A stretch of DNA of 64,000 nt from Microbacterium oleivorans. GTDB taxonomy: Bacteria; Actinomycetota; Actinomycetes; Actinomycetales; Microbacteriaceae. Numbering within the stretch: the first letter of the stretch is position 1; each line of letters starts with the position of its first letter. A program made the translations under genes and the position numbers. Positions 41,466-50,684 of this stretch are shown here, in pieces. The DNA lies in the NCBI RefSeq assembly GCF_001691565.1, contig NZ_MAYO01000003.1, positions 682,001 through 746,000 on the forward strand. Direction: 5' to 3'. The notes beneath the pieces are model-generated. The model was given only the letters and a program-made list of their open reading frames with translations. It was not told the origin of the DNA and made no database searches.

Positions 41466-42917
41466 TCAGCGACCGGACAGCTTCTCGCGAAGAGCAGCGA
41501 GCGCCTCGTCGTCGGCGAGGGTGCCGGCGCCGCCGGAGACCTCGGACGAGAAGGACGACGAGCCCGAGTCGGCGGGAGCAGCAGCCTCGGCCTCGAGAGC
41601 CTTGGCGACAGCGGCCTTGTGAGCCTCCCAGCGACCCTGAGCAGCCGCGTACTCGGCCTCCCAGGCGAGGCGGGCCTCGTCGAAGCCTTCCTTCCACTGG
41701 TTGGTCTCGGGGTCGAAGCCCTCGGGGTACTTGTACTCGCCGTTCTCGTCGTACTCGGTGACCATGCCGTAGAGCGCCGGGTCGAACTCGGTGCCGTTGG
41801 GGTCGACAGACTCGTTGGCCTGCTTGAGCGAGAGCGAGATGCGGCGACGCTCGAGGTCGATGTCGATGATCTTGACGAAGACCTCTTCACCGACGGAGAC
41901 GACCTGCTCGGCGAGCTCGACGTGCTTGCCCGAGAGCTCGGAGATGTGCACGAGGCCCTCGATGCCGTCAGCGACGCGGACGAACGCACCGAACGGAACG
42001 AGCTTGGTGACCTTGCCCGGAGCAACCTGACCGATTGCGTGGGTACGGGCGAAGACCTGCCACGGGTCCTCCTGCGTCGCCTTCAGCGACAGCGAGACGC
42101 GCTCGCGGTCCAGGTCGACCTCGAGGATCTCGACGGTGACCTCCTGGCCGACCTCGACGACCTCGGATGCGTGCTCGATGTGCTTCCACGAAAGCTCCGA
42201 GACGTGGACGAGACCGTCGACGCCACCGAGGTCGACGAACGCACCGAAGTTGACGATCGACGAGACGGTGCCCTTGCGGACCTGGCCCTTGTGGAGGTTG
42301 TTGAGGAAGTTCGAGCGCGACTCGGACTGCGTCTGCTCGAGCAGAGCGCGGCGCGAGAGGACCACGTTGTTGCGGTTCTTGTCGAGCTCGAGGATCTTCG
42401 CCTCGATCTCCTGGCCGAGGTACGGCGTGAGGTCGCGGACGCGGCGCAGCTCGATGAGCGACGCGGGCAGGAAGCCGCGGAGGCCGATGTCGACGATGAG
42501 GCCACCCTTGACGACCTCGATGACGGAACCGGTGACGACGCCGTCGTTCTCCTTGATCTTCTCGACGTCTCCCCAGGCACGCTCGTACTGTGCGCGCTTC
42601 TTGGAGAGGATCAGGCGGCCTTCCTTGTCCTCCTTCTGGAGGACGAGAGCCTCGACCTGGTCGCCGACGTTGACGACCTCGTTGGGGTCGACGTCGTGCT
42701 TGATCGACAGTTCGCGCGAGGGGATGACGCCCTCGGTCTTGTAGCCGACGTCGAGGAGGACCTCGTCGCGGTCGATCTTCACGACGGTGCCTTCGATGAG
42801 GTCTCCGTCGTTGAAGAACTTCAGGGTCTTCTCGACCGCGGCCAGGAAGTCCTCAGCAGATCCGATGTCGTTGATGGCGACCTGCTTGGTGGCCGGGGCG
42901 GTCGTTGCGTTAGTCAT
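41466..42917 (-). CDS. rpsA: 30S ribosomal protein S1
   Basis: 483 residues with four S1 RNA-binding domains (approximately 37-106, 123-190, 208-276 and 293-362), the actinobacterial arrangement, and a long Glu/Ala-rich C-terminal tail. Binds mRNA on the small ribosomal subunit. ATG start; a good Shine-Dalgarno sequence is lacking close by (AAGGAC about 13 bases upstream), and S1 genes are often autoregulated through their leader. The codon usage is strongly biased, as expected for a highly expressed gene. Confidence 0.97.
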   Translation of the reverse strand: MTNATTAPATKQVAINDIGSAEDFLAAVEKTLKFFNDGDLIEGTVVKIDRDEVLLDVGYKTEGVIPSRELSIKHDVDPNEVVNVGDQVEALVLQKEDKEGRLILSKKRAQYERAWGDVEKIKENDGVVTGSVIEVVKGGLIVDIGLRGFLPASLIELRRVRDLTPYLGQEIEAKILELDKNRNNVVLSRRALLEQTQSESRSNFLNNLHKGQVRKGTVSSIVNFGAFVDLGGVDGLVHVSELSWKHIEHASEVVEVGQEVTVEILEVDLDRERVSLSLKATQEDPWQVFARTHAIGQVAPGKVTKLVPFGAFVRVADGIEGLVHISELSGKHVELAEQVVSVGEEVFVKIIDIDLERRRISLSLKQANESVDPNGTEFDPALYGMVTEYDENGEYKYPEGFDPETNQWKEGFDEARLAWEAEYAAAQGRWEAHKAAVAKALEAEAAAPADSGSSSFSSEVSGGAGTLADDEALAALREKLSGR

Positions 42918-43064
42918 GTAGGGGGTTGTCCTTGGATGGTGTTGTGATCAGGCTCCGGGGCTCGTCCGCACGAGGACGTGCGGCAGCCGCTCGGAGCAGA
43001 GTGGTTGTCGTTGCGATGTCGCGAGCGCACGGCGGATGAGCCACGCGTGCGACGCTCCATGCTA

Positions 43065-43484
43065 TCAGAGGGCATCCACGTAGTACCAGCGTCCGACCCG
43101 GCGGACGAAGCGGCTGTCCTCCTCCATCGTCGCGACTTCGCGGGCGGCGCCCTCGCGCCAGGACGCGCGGAATCGCACGCGGCCGGAGCGGCCGTCCGAC
43201 GCGGTGTCCGAATCGAGGACGACGAGCCCCATCCACTCCGTGTCGGGATCGATCGTCAGGTCGTCGGGCCGAGTTCCCGGGAACCACGTGTCGACGAGGT
43301 GCCGGGCGTCGCCGAGCGCGAACGCGGTGTACCGCGACCGCATGAGGTCCTCGGGCGTTTCGGCCGCCTGCCCGTCGAGCACCGGCCCGCAGCAGGAACC
43401 GAAATCGCGCCGACCGCACGGACACGCCGCCTCGGCGGCGAGTCGACGCCCTCGATGAGCGGATGCCGCGGCCCCGAACGACAT
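43065..43484 (-). CDS. YchJ-like SEC-C motif protein
   Basis: 139 residues. N-terminal SEC-C zinc motif CPCGRRDFGSCCG (Cys21, Cys23, Cys31, Cys32), then the YchJ/UPF0225 domain with RSRYTAFA and a C-terminal WYYVDA. Cytoplasmic, function unknown. ATG preceded by GGGGAGG; a longer start eight codons upstream is less likely. Stands alone between rpsA and the divergent secreted-protein pair. Confidence 0.9.
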   Translation of the reverse strand: MSFGAAASAHRGRRLAAEAACPCGRRDFGSCCGPVLDGQAAETPEDLMRSRYTAFALGDARHLVDTWFPGTRPDDLTIDPDTEWMGLVVLDSDTASDGRSGRVRFRASWREGAAREVATMEEDSRFVRRVGRWYYVDAL

Positions 43485-43575
43485 GATTCCTCCCCACACG
43501 GAACAAAGACCCGAGTGAGCCTACGCGCTGTGGACAACCCGTGGAGAAGCGATGCGGGTTCACTACCGTGGTCGC

Positions 43576-44112
43576 ATGATCGCTCGACGCACCGCAGCGC
43601 TGCTGGCCGCGACCGCTCTCGCCGCCGCCCTCTCGGCGTGCGCCCCGACCGCCTCCCCCACGCCGTCGCCGACATCGACCGGGTTCGCCTCTGAGGAGGA
43701 GGCCTTCGCCGCCGCGGAGGCGACCTACCGTGCGTACGTCGACGCTCTGAATGATGTCGATTTGTCCGACCCGGCGACCTTCGAGCCCGTGTACGCGCTG
43801 ACGTCGGGCGATGCGGCTGACCAGGAGCGCAGAACCTTGAGCGCCTATCACGCGGACGACTTGACGGTCGCCGGCCAGTCGAAACTGACGGTACTTGAGC
43901 CGGTCGACTGGGACCCGGGGACCGGCCGCGCGCGCTTGGCCAGCTGCGTCGACGTTTCCCAGGTCGACGTGAAGGATCCTGCGGGAAAGTCCGTCGTCGC
44001 GGCTGAACGCCCCGACGTTCAAAGCGTTCTGGTCACACTGCAACGAGACGCTAGCCAGGGCGAGTTCAAGATCATCGCTCTCGACGGACGCGATGGACAG
44101 CCGGCATGCTGA
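43576..44112 (+). CDS. Putative secreted lipoprotein of unknown function
   Basis: 178 residues. Basic start, hydrophobic core and lipobox L-S-A-C (Cys22), then a Pro/Ser/Thr-rich linker (near 23-36) and a globular domain with an alpha-helical opening similar in outline to small secreted NTF2-like/DUF domains. I do not recognise a specific family. The stop overlaps the next gene by 7 bases, so the two products are probably made together at the cell surface. Confidence 0.8.
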   Translation: MIARRTAALLAATALAAALSACAPTASPTPSPTSTGFASEEEAFAAAEATYRAYVDALNDVDLSDPATFEPVYALTSGDAADQERRTLSAYHADDLTVAGQSKLTVLEPVDWDPGTGRARLASCVDVSQVDVKDPAGKSVVAAERPDVQSVLVTLQRDASQGEFKIIALDGRDGQPAC

Positions 44113-44987
44113 CGGGAGTCGTCGCGATGCTAGTTGCCCTCGCTCCCCTTGCACAGGTGCCACAGTCCTCGAGCGCCTGCAGTGGAGGCGGGTGGGTCAC
44201 CACGTGCGAGACCTCGAACAACGGGTCATCCGTCTCTATCGGAGCGACCCGCGGTGAGTCGTCGTCCCCCGATCGTCCGCAGAGCGGCCCTCGCGGCGGC
44301 GGCTCGTCGATCGCGCCTCCTCCGCCACCGAACCCCGACGCCGTCTACCCCGGCGGCCGGACCCGCGACGAGTGGCTCGCGGAATGCGCGTTCAACCAGG
44401 CGTGCGCGGGCGCCTCCGTCGCGCCGGGCGGCGCACCGATCCCCGGCACCGAACAGGCCGAGCTGCCACCGGCCGAACCCGACGCCCCCGTCGCACCCGA
44501 CCCGACGACGGCGACCATCCAGGACGTCGCGGAGTTCGCGCCCGCGCCGCCGCCGATCGTCGGTGAACCCGACGGCATGGGTGTCGTGGGGATGCCCACC
44601 AACTTCGTTGTGGGCGCCGAGCAGCACGTCGTCAGGGGCGAGATCTTCGACATCCCGGTCACAGTCCGCTTCACGCCCGTCTCGTACGCCTTCGCGTATG
44701 GCGATGGCGCCGTGCGGGAGACCAGGACCGCCGGCACGTCATGGGAAGACCTCGGCGTTCCCCAGTTCACCGCGACCGACACCAGCCACAGCTACGACGC
44801 GGCAGGTGAGTACCAGGCGGGCGCCACGATTCGCTACGCGGCCGAGGCGGATGCCGGCGGCGGCTGGTTCCCCATCGCCGGTCTGCTCCAAATCGACACA
44901 CCGACCACCGTCATCCGGATCGTCGACGTCGAGACCGCCCTCGTGCAGCGCACCTGCGACGAGGACCCGGGCGGTCCCGGCTGCTGA
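44106..44987 (+). CDS. Secreted protein with proline-rich linker and PKD-like domain
   Basis: 293 residues. Short N-terminal hydrophobic segment consistent with a signal peptide, then a low-complexity Ser/Gly/Pro region with a run of prolines near 72-77, two Cys pairs in the N-terminal half, and a C-terminal beta-rich region. The latter contains YDAAGEYQAGATIRY (near 236-250), resembling a PKD-type immunoglobulin-like fold. No catalytic motif. Overlaps the lipoprotein gene upstream and ends 16 bases before the exonuclease gene. Function unknown. Confidence 0.75.
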   Translation: MLTGVVAMLVALAPLAQVPQSSSACSGGGWVTTCETSNNGSSVSIGATRGESSSPDRPQSGPRGGGSSIAPPPPPNPDAVYPGGRTRDEWLAECAFNQACAGASVAPGGAPIPGTEQAELPPAEPDAPVAPDPTTATIQDVAEFAPAPPPIVGEPDGMGVVGMPTNFVVGAEQHVVRGEIFDIPVTVRFTPVSYAFAYGDGAVRETRTAGTSWEDLGVPQFTATDTSHSYDAAGEYQAGATIRYAAEADAGGGWFPIAGLLQIDTPTTVIRIVDVETALVQRTCDEDPGGPGC

Positions 44988-45003
44988 GTGCGAGGATGAG
45001 CGC

Positions 45004-45921
45004 GTGACCGAACGCCTCATGCTGCTGGACTCCGCGAGCCTCTACTTCCGCGCCTTCTACGGTGTGCCCGACACAGTCAAGGCCCCCGATGGCCGCCCCG
45101 TGAATGCGGTGCGCGGGTTCCTCGACATGATCGCGAAGCTCGTGACCACCTACGAGCCGACCCACCTGGTCGCATGCTGGGACGACGACTGGCGGCCGCA
45201 GTGGCGCGTCGACCTCATCCCGTCCTACAAGGCACACCGCGTCGCCGAGTCCGTGGCCGCGGCACCGGACGTCGAAGAGATCCCGGATCCGCTCGAGATC
45301 CAGGTGCCCGTGATCCGCGAAACGCTCGGCACGCTCGGCATCCCCATCATCGGCGCTTCGGAGCACGAAGCCGACGACGTCATCGGGACGCTCGCCTCGA
45401 CGAGCACCATCCCGGTCGACGTGATCACCGGCGACCGCGACCTCTTCCAACTCGTCGACGACGCCCGCGGCATCCGCGTCATCTACACCGGCCGCGGGAT
45501 GAGCAAGCTCGAAGAGCTGACGGATGCCGCGATCGTCGCCAAGTACGGCATCCTGCCCTCGCAGTACGCGGACTTCGCCGCGATGCGCGGGGATGCCTCG
45601 GACGGCCTGCCCGGCGTTGCGGGCGTGGGCGAGAAGACCGCCGCCACCCTTCTCGCTGCACACGGCGACCTCGCGGGCATCCGACGGGCGGCCGAGGCGG
45701 GAGAGGGCATGAGCGCGGGAGTGCGAACGAAGATCCTGGCCGCCTCGGATTATCTGGACGTCGCACTGCGTGTGGTCGAGGTGGTGCGAGACCTCCCACT
45801 CCCCGCCCCCGACTCTCGGATCACCGCCCCGGGCAGAGCGGACGTCGACACGCTCGCGGAAGCCTGGTCGCTCGGCTCTTCCATCACCCGCGCGGCGGAC
45901 GCTCTGACCAACCGGTCCTGA
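45004..45921 (+). CDS. Stand-alone 5'-3' exonuclease (PolA N-domain-like)
   Basis: 305 residues forming only the 5'-3' exonuclease/flap nuclease domain found at the N-terminus of DNA polymerase I. Metal-binding acidic residues occur in LLDSASLYFRAFYG, EADDVIG and TGDRDLFQL, and the helix-hairpin-helix GLPGVAGVGEKTA lies near 200-212. Likely processes flaps or RNA primers. GTG start after GCGAGG. Stop lies four bases from the end of the convergent PHP gene. A full-length polA would be elsewhere. Confidence 0.92.
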   Translation: MTERLMLLDSASLYFRAFYGVPDTVKAPDGRPVNAVRGFLDMIAKLVTTYEPTHLVACWDDDWRPQWRVDLIPSYKAHRVAESVAAAPDVEEIPDPLEIQVPVIRETLGTLGIPIIGASEHEADDVIGTLASTSTIPVDVITGDRDLFQLVDDARGIRVIYTGRGMSKLEELTDAAIVAKYGILPSQYADFAAMRGDASDGLPGVAGVGEKTAATLLAAHGDLAGIRRAAEAGEGMSAGVRTKILAASDYLDVALRVVEVVRDLPLPAPDSRITAPGRADVDTLAEAWSLGSSITRAADALTNRS

Positions 45922-45925
45922 CGAC

Positions 45926-46918
45926 TCAGCGGGTGGCTTTCCATTCGCGCAGCCGCGTCAACGGCCACGTGGTGACGATCCGTTCCGCCGGCACCCCCGC
46001 ACGTTCAGCTCGCGCAGCCCCGTGGTCGAGGAGCGACAGCTGTCCGGGCGCGTGCGCATCGGAATCGATGGAGAACAGGCATCCGATCTCCAACGCGAGC
46101 GCGAGCAGGTCGTCCGGCGGGTCCTCCCGCTCAGGACGCGAGTTGATCTCGACCGCGGTGCCGTGCTCCGCGCACGCCTCGAACACTGCTCGCGCATCGA
46201 AGACCGACGGCGGACGCGTTCCCCGCGACCCCGACACGAGTCGCCCGGTCACGTGACCGAGGACGTCCACGCGAGGATCGGATGCCGCAGCGACGAGTCG
46301 GCGCGTCATCGACGCCCGCTCCATGCGCAGGGCCGAATGCGCGGAGGCGACCACGACATCGAGCGATCGCAGCAGGTCATCCGTCTGATCGAGTGAACCG
46401 TCATCGAGGATGTCGACCTCGATGCCGCTCAGGAGCGTGAACGAGTCGTCGGAGAAGTCCGGGATCAGGTCCAGCTGCTCCCGCAAGCGCTCCGCCGACA
46501 GCCCGCGCGCGACGCGCAGCCGGGGCGAGTGATCGGTCAACGCCAGGTACTCGTGCCCGAGGGTGCGGGCCGCGTCGACCATGAGATCGATCGGCGTCAG
46601 CCCGTCGGACCAGTCGGAGTGCGCGTGAAGGTCACCGCGCAGGAGCATGCGAAGGCCGGAAGGCTCCACGGGCGCGACGCGTTCGCGCAGTTCGGCGAGA
46701 TACGCCGGAACCCGCCCTGAGAGAGCCTCTGCGATCACCTTGTACGTGGAGTCTCCGATGCCCTTGCGTGATCGGAGTCGACCCACGTCCGCCCGCTCGT
46801 CGGCGCTCAACCCGGTGAGAGTCTGAGCCGCAGTGCGGAACGCCTTGGACTTGTACCGCGAGGCCCGGTCGCGCTCGAGGAGCTCCGCGATCTCGGTGAG
46901 CGCCTCGACAGGGTCCAT
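45926..46918 (-). CDS. PHP-domain phosphoesterase with N-terminal helix-hairpin-helix region
   Basis: 330 residues. The N-terminal ~100 residues resemble the helical DNA-binding part of PolX-type proteins (LRSRKGIGDSTYKVI near 54-68). The C-terminal PHP domain has metal-site motifs DLHAHSDWSDG (near 112-122), ALTDHSPR, GIEVDI, SAHSAL, GHVTGR and SIDSDAH. The polymerase palm/nucleotidyltransferase module of PolX is missing. Probably a metal-dependent phosphatase or exonuclease acting on DNA ends or nucleotides. ATG start with weak Shine-Dalgarno, 7 bases after trpD. Confidence 0.88.
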   Translation of the reverse strand: MDPVEALTEIAELLERDRASRYKSKAFRTAAQTLTGLSADERADVGRLRSRKGIGDSTYKVIAEALSGRVPAYLAELRERVAPVEPSGLRMLLRGDLHAHSDWSDGLTPIDLMVDAARTLGHEYLALTDHSPRLRVARGLSAERLREQLDLIPDFSDDSFTLLSGIEVDILDDGSLDQTDDLLRSLDVVVASAHSALRMERASMTRRLVAAASDPRVDVLGHVTGRLVSGSRGTRPPSVFDARAVFEACAEHGTAVEINSRPEREDPPDDLLALALEIGCLFSIDSDAHAPGQLSLLDHGAARAERAGVPAERIVTTWPLTRLREWKATR

Positions 46919-46925
46919 GACCGTC

Positions 46926-47978
46926 TCAGCGTCCGCTCGCGGCGACCCAGGCGTCGAGCTTCGCGCGGGCGGCACCGGAGTCGACCGCCGCCGTCGCCTC
47001 GGCGTATGCGTCCGCAAGGCGTTCCACGAAGGGGCGTTGCAGCTCGGCGGCATCCCGGAACAGGCGGTACGACACGATCCCGGCGGCCGCGTTCAACAGG
47101 ACGATGTCGCGCACCGGCCCCGCCTCGCCGTCCAGAACCCGCCGCACGACACCCGCGTTGTGGATCGCATCGCCGCCGAGCAGGTCCGCGATCTCCGCAC
47201 GAGGGATGCCGAGATCCCGAGGATCGAGGTCATGCTCGCGCACATCGCCGCGGCTGATCTCCCACACCCGGCTGTGGCCGGTCGTCGTGAGCTCATCCAA
47301 GCCGTCATCCCCGCGGAAGACCAGCGCTGTCGCCCCGCGGGTCTGGAACACGCCGGTGATCAGCGGGACGCGGTCGAGATGGGCGACGCCGACTGCGTTC
47401 GCCTCGGCACGCGCCGGATTGCAGAGTGGCCCGAGGAAGTTGAACACGGTCGGGATGCCGAGCTCAGCGCGCGTCGGCCCCGCGTGCCGGAAGCCGGGGT
47501 GGAACGCCGACGCGAACGCGAATGTGATGCCCACCTCGTCGAGCACCTGAGCGACCCGCTCCGGGGACTGGGCGAGGTCGACGCCGAGTGCCGCCAACAC
47601 GTCGGACGAGCCCGACTTCGAACTCGACGCGCGGTTGCCGTGCTTGACGACCGGGATGCCGCTGGCCGCCACGACGACCGACGCGGTCGTCGAGACGTTC
47701 ACTGTCCCGTAACGATCACCGCCGGTGCCGACGATGTCGAGCACGTCAGCCCGCACCGGGAGAGGCACTGCCGCCTCGAGGATGGCGTCCCGGAAGCCGA
47801 CGATCTCATCGACAGTCTCGCCTTTCGCGCGAAGACCGACCAGGAAGCCGGCGAGCTGCGAGGGCGTCGCGTCCCCCTGCATCACCTGACGCATCGCCCA
47901 GGTCGATTCGGACACGCTGAGGTCCTTCCCGTCCAGCACCGTGGTGAGGATCTCGGGCCAGGAGTACATGTCCGCCAT
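46926..47978 (-). CDS. trpD: Anthranilate phosphoribosyltransferase
   Basis: 350 residues. Phosphoribosyl-pyrophosphate-binding motif GTGGDRYGTVNVST near residues 83-96, the substrate motif KHGNRASSSKSGSSD near 110-124, and the C-terminal metal/anthranilate-site residues of the family. Second step of tryptophan synthesis. ATG start, divergent from ctaE. No other trp gene is adjacent; in actinobacteria trpD is often separate and lies beside the cytochrome bc-oxidase genes, as here. Confidence 0.96.
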   Translation of the reverse strand: MADMYSWPEILTTVLDGKDLSVSESTWAMRQVMQGDATPSQLAGFLVGLRAKGETVDEIVGFRDAILEAAVPLPVRADVLDIVGTGGDRYGTVNVSTTASVVVAASGIPVVKHGNRASSSKSGSSDVLAALGVDLAQSPERVAQVLDEVGITFAFASAFHPGFRHAGPTRAELGIPTVFNFLGPLCNPARAEANAVGVAHLDRVPLITGVFQTRGATALVFRGDDGLDELTTTGHSRVWEISRGDVREHDLDPRDLGIPRAEIADLLGGDAIHNAGVVRRVLDGEAGPVRDIVLLNAAAGIVSYRLFRDAAELQRPFVERLADAYAEATAAVDSGAARAKLDAWVAASGR

Positions 47979-48096
47979 GACCCCCGATCCTACTCAGCAC
48001 TCTGACAGGCGACTCCCGGCGGGCCCATCGGCCGCCCTGACGGCAAGGAAAGACGGAAGTACCTTCAGGAATGCGAAACCCTCCCCCAACATCGGC

Positions 48097-48102
48097 CATA
48101 AT
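48097..48102 (+). promoter_or_regulatory. ctaE: Candidate -10 of ctaE (possibly leaderless)
   Basis: CATAAT lies 7 bases upstream of the GTG start at 48110, the right distance for transcription to begin on the start codon itself. A -35 hexamer is not obvious. Confidence 0.4.
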
Positions 48103-48109
48103 GGGGAGC

Positions 48110-48745
48110 GTGACGACCACTCCCGCGACATACAACCAGGCGCTGCGTTCGGTGAAACGACCGGACCCCGTTGCCGTCGGCACGATCGTGTGGCTGGGCA
48201 GCGAGGTCATGTTCTTCGCCGGCCTCTTCGCCATCTACTTCACGATCCGCAACACCTCGCCGGAGCTGTGGGCCAGCCGCACCGAGCTGCTGAATGTGCC
48301 GTTCGCGGCCGTCAACACGCTCATCCTGGTGCTGTCCTCGTTCACCGCCCAGGCCGGCGTCTTCGCCGCCGAGCGTTTCCAGCCCTACCGCCGCGGTTCG
48401 ATCTGGAACTTCCGCCAGTGGGGCATGGTCGAGTGGTTCTACCTGACGTTCATCATGGGCGCCGTCTTCGTCTCGGGCCAGGTGTGGGAGTACGCGACCC
48501 TGGTCGCCGAAGGCCTGCCGATCAGCGAGGACTCCTACGCCTCCGCCTTCTACATCACGACCGGTTTCCACGCCTTGCACGTGACGGGTGGCCTCATCGC
48601 CTTCCTCCTCATCATCGGCCGTGCGTTCGCGGTCAAGAACTTCGGCCGGAAGGAGATGACCTCCGCGATCGTCGTGTCCTACTACTGGCACTTCGTCGAC
48701 GTCGTGTGGATCATCCTCTTCGCCGTCATCTACTTCATCCGGTAA
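48110..48745 (+). CDS. ctaE: Cytochrome c oxidase subunit III
   Basis: 211 residues with five predicted membrane helices, the short actinobacterial form. Conserved [14 protein letters not shown] near residues 27-40 and the C-terminal [14 protein letters not shown]. Third core subunit of the aa3 oxidase. I chose the GTG at 48110, which matches the usual family start; an ATG at 48101 adds three residues. First gene of ctaE-qcrC-qcrA-qcrB. Confidence 0.95.
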   Translation: MTTTPATYNQALRSVKRPDPVAVGTIVWLGSEVMFFAGLFAIYFTIRNTSPELWASRTELLNVPFAAVNTLILVLSSFTAQAGVFAAERFQPYRRGSIWNFRQWGMVEWFYLTFIMGAVFVSGQVWEYATLVAEGLPISEDSYASAFYITTGFHALHVTGGLIAFLLIIGRAFAVKNFGRKEMTSAIVVSYYWHFVDVVWIILFAVIYFIR

Positions 48746-48769
48746 TACAGAGCGGAGCTGAGTTCCTCA

Positions 48770-49570
48770 ATGGCATCCAAGACCCCGCGTCGGCAGACGG
48801 GCCGTCGCAGCAAGTGGGCGGCCGCCGCTCTGATTGGCGTCGGCCTGCTGCTGACGGGTGGCATCTACGCCGGCGCGTCTGCAGCGATGGCTTCGACATC
48901 CTCGAGCGACTCGGCATCAACGCTGACCGTCGAGGACGGCAAGAAGCTGTTCCAGGCCAACTGCGCGACCTGCCACGGCCTCGACCTCGAGGGAACGGCT
49001 GACGGCCCGTCGCTGTACGGCGTCGGAGAGCTGTCGGTCGAGTTCCAGGTCTCCACGGGCCGCATGCCGCTGCAGGCCCAGGGCCCGCAGGCCCCGCAGA
49101 AGGCTCCGCAGTTCACGGAAGACCAGATCAAGGCGATGGCCTCGTGGGTCCAGTCGGTCGCACCCGGCCCGACCTATCCCGACAAGCGGATCCTCGACGG
49201 GGAGGGCGACCTCACCCAAGGCGCGGAACTGTTCCGCATCAACTGCGCGATGTGCCACAACGTCGCCGCAGCCGGTGGCGCGTTGACCGAGGGCAAGTAC
49301 GCCCCCGCGCTGACCAAGACCAGCCCGTTGCACATCTACGCCGCGATGGTCACCGGCCCGCAGAACATGCCGGTGTTCAACGACATGACGATCACGCCCG
49401 ATGAGAAGCGCGACATCATCTCGTCGCTCATGTACCTGCAGAAGAGCGAGCCCGTGGGTGGTTTCACCCTCGGCTCCCTCGGCCCGGTCTCCGAAGGCCT
49501 GTTCATCTGGATCTTCGGCATCGGCACACTGATCGGCATCTCGGTGTGGATCACCGCGAAGTCCAACTGA
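48770..49570 (+). CDS. qcrC: QcrC, diheme cytochrome c subunit of the bc complex
   Basis: 266 residues. N-terminal signal-anchor helix (about 16-40), two c-type heme sites Cys65-x-x-Cys68-His69 and Cys159-x-x-Cys162-His163, and a C-terminal membrane anchor (about 243-262). The diheme cytochrome c passes electrons directly to the aa3 oxidase, replacing a soluble cytochrome c in the bcc-aa3 supercomplex. ATG with a distant GGAG. Confidence 0.96.
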   Translation: MASKTPRRQTGRRSKWAAAALIGVGLLLTGGIYAGASAAMASTSSSDSASTLTVEDGKKLFQANCATCHGLDLEGTADGPSLYGVGELSVEFQVSTGRMPLQAQGPQAPQKAPQFTEDQIKAMASWVQSVAPGPTYPDKRILDGEGDLTQGAELFRINCAMCHNVAAAGGALTEGKYAPALTKTSPLHIYAAMVTGPQNMPVFNDMTITPDEKRDIISSLMYLQKSEPVGGFTLGSLGPVSEGLFIWIFGIGTLIGISVWITAKSN

Positions 49571-49607
49571 CGTAACACTGACGAAGAATTCCAGGACGAG
49601 GAGCACA

Positions 49608-50684
49608 ATGTCACACGAGGAAGAGCCGCAGGCGCTCGAGAAGGCTCACCAGCCTTCGTCGGGACTCGTCGTCGCGGTCGCCGACCCCGTGCAGAACCCC
49701 GGTCTGCCGCCCCACCGTGAGCGGATGACCGACAAGGACCCGGCGGCGATGAGCCGCGCGGTCCGCACCGTCTACACGCTGTTCTACATCTCACTCGCCG
49801 CCAGCCTCTGGGCCGTCGCGGCGTACATGCTCTTCCCGATCGAAAGCGGTGAATTCGGAGACATCCGGAGCAACAACCTCTTCATCGGCCTCGGCATCGG
49901 GTTCGCTCTGCTGACCATCGGCATCGCTGCGATCCACTGGTCGAAGGCGATCATGCCCGACAAGGAGCACATCGAGGCGCGACACTCGACCCGCGGTAAG
50001 GAGTCGACGCGCGAAGCGGCCGTCAACGTCTTCCGTGAGGCGAACGAAGAATCCGGCTTCGGTCGTCGCACCGCTATCCGAGGCGGTCTCATCGCGGCGG
50101 TCGTCGCGTCGATCGTCCCCGGCGTGACGCTCTTCCGGGGCCTCGCTCCGCACTCCTCCGAGGAGAACCCGCTGGCCGGTGACCCGGTCGCCCTCCTGAA
50201 GCACACCATGTGGACGGAAGGCGAGCGTCTCGCGCACGACCCTTCCGGCCTGCCCATCCGCGCGGCTGACGTCGCGCTGGGATCAGCGGTCCATGTCATC
50301 CCCGAGTCCCTCAAGGATCTCGGTCACCTCGAGGGCTACCTGGAGGAGAAGGCGAAAGCAATCGTCCTCCTCATGCGTCTGCTCCCCGAGCAGCTCCCCG
50401 CCGAGTACAACCGCCTCGACTGGTCCTACGACGGGATCGTGGCGTACTCGAAGGTCTGCACGCACGTCGGATGCCCCGTCGCGCTGTACGAGCAGCAGAC
50501 CCACCACCTTCTCTGCCCTTGCCACCAGTCGCAGTTCGACGTGTCGCGCGGTGCCGAAGTCATCTTCGGCCCTGCCGCGCGGCCGCTCCCGCAGCTGCCG
50601 ATCACCGTGGACGCAGAGGGCTACCTCGTCGCCAAGAGCGACTTCGAAGAGCCCGTTGGGCCCAGCTTCTGGGAGCGTCATTGA
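49608..50684 (+). CDS. qcrA: QcrA, Rieske iron-sulfur subunit of the bc complex
   Basis: 358 residues, the long actinobacterial form with three membrane helices (about 55-77, 92-112 and 162-182) and a C-terminal Rieske domain. Ligands are Cys284 and His286 (CTHVGC) and Cys303 and His306 (CPCH); Cys289 and Cys305 would make the disulfide. Accepts electrons from menaquinol. ATG after GACGAGGAG. The stop overlaps the TTG start of qcrB. Confidence 0.96.
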   Translation: MSHEEEPQALEKAHQPSSGLVVAVADPVQNPGLPPHRERMTDKDPAAMSRAVRTVYTLFYISLAASLWAVAAYMLFPIESGEFGDIRSNNLFIGLGIGFALLTIGIAAIHWSKAIMPDKEHIEARHSTRGKESTREAAVNVFREANEESGFGRRTAIRGGLIAAVVASIVPGVTLFRGLAPHSSEENPLAGDPVALLKHTMWTEGERLAHDPSGLPIRAADVALGSAVHVIPESLKDLGHLEGYLEEKAKAIVLLMRLLPEQLPAEYNRLDWSYDGIVAYSKVCTHVGCPVALYEQQTHHLLCPCHQSQFDVSRGAEVIFGPAARPLPQLPITVDAEGYLVAKSDFEEPVGPSFWERH

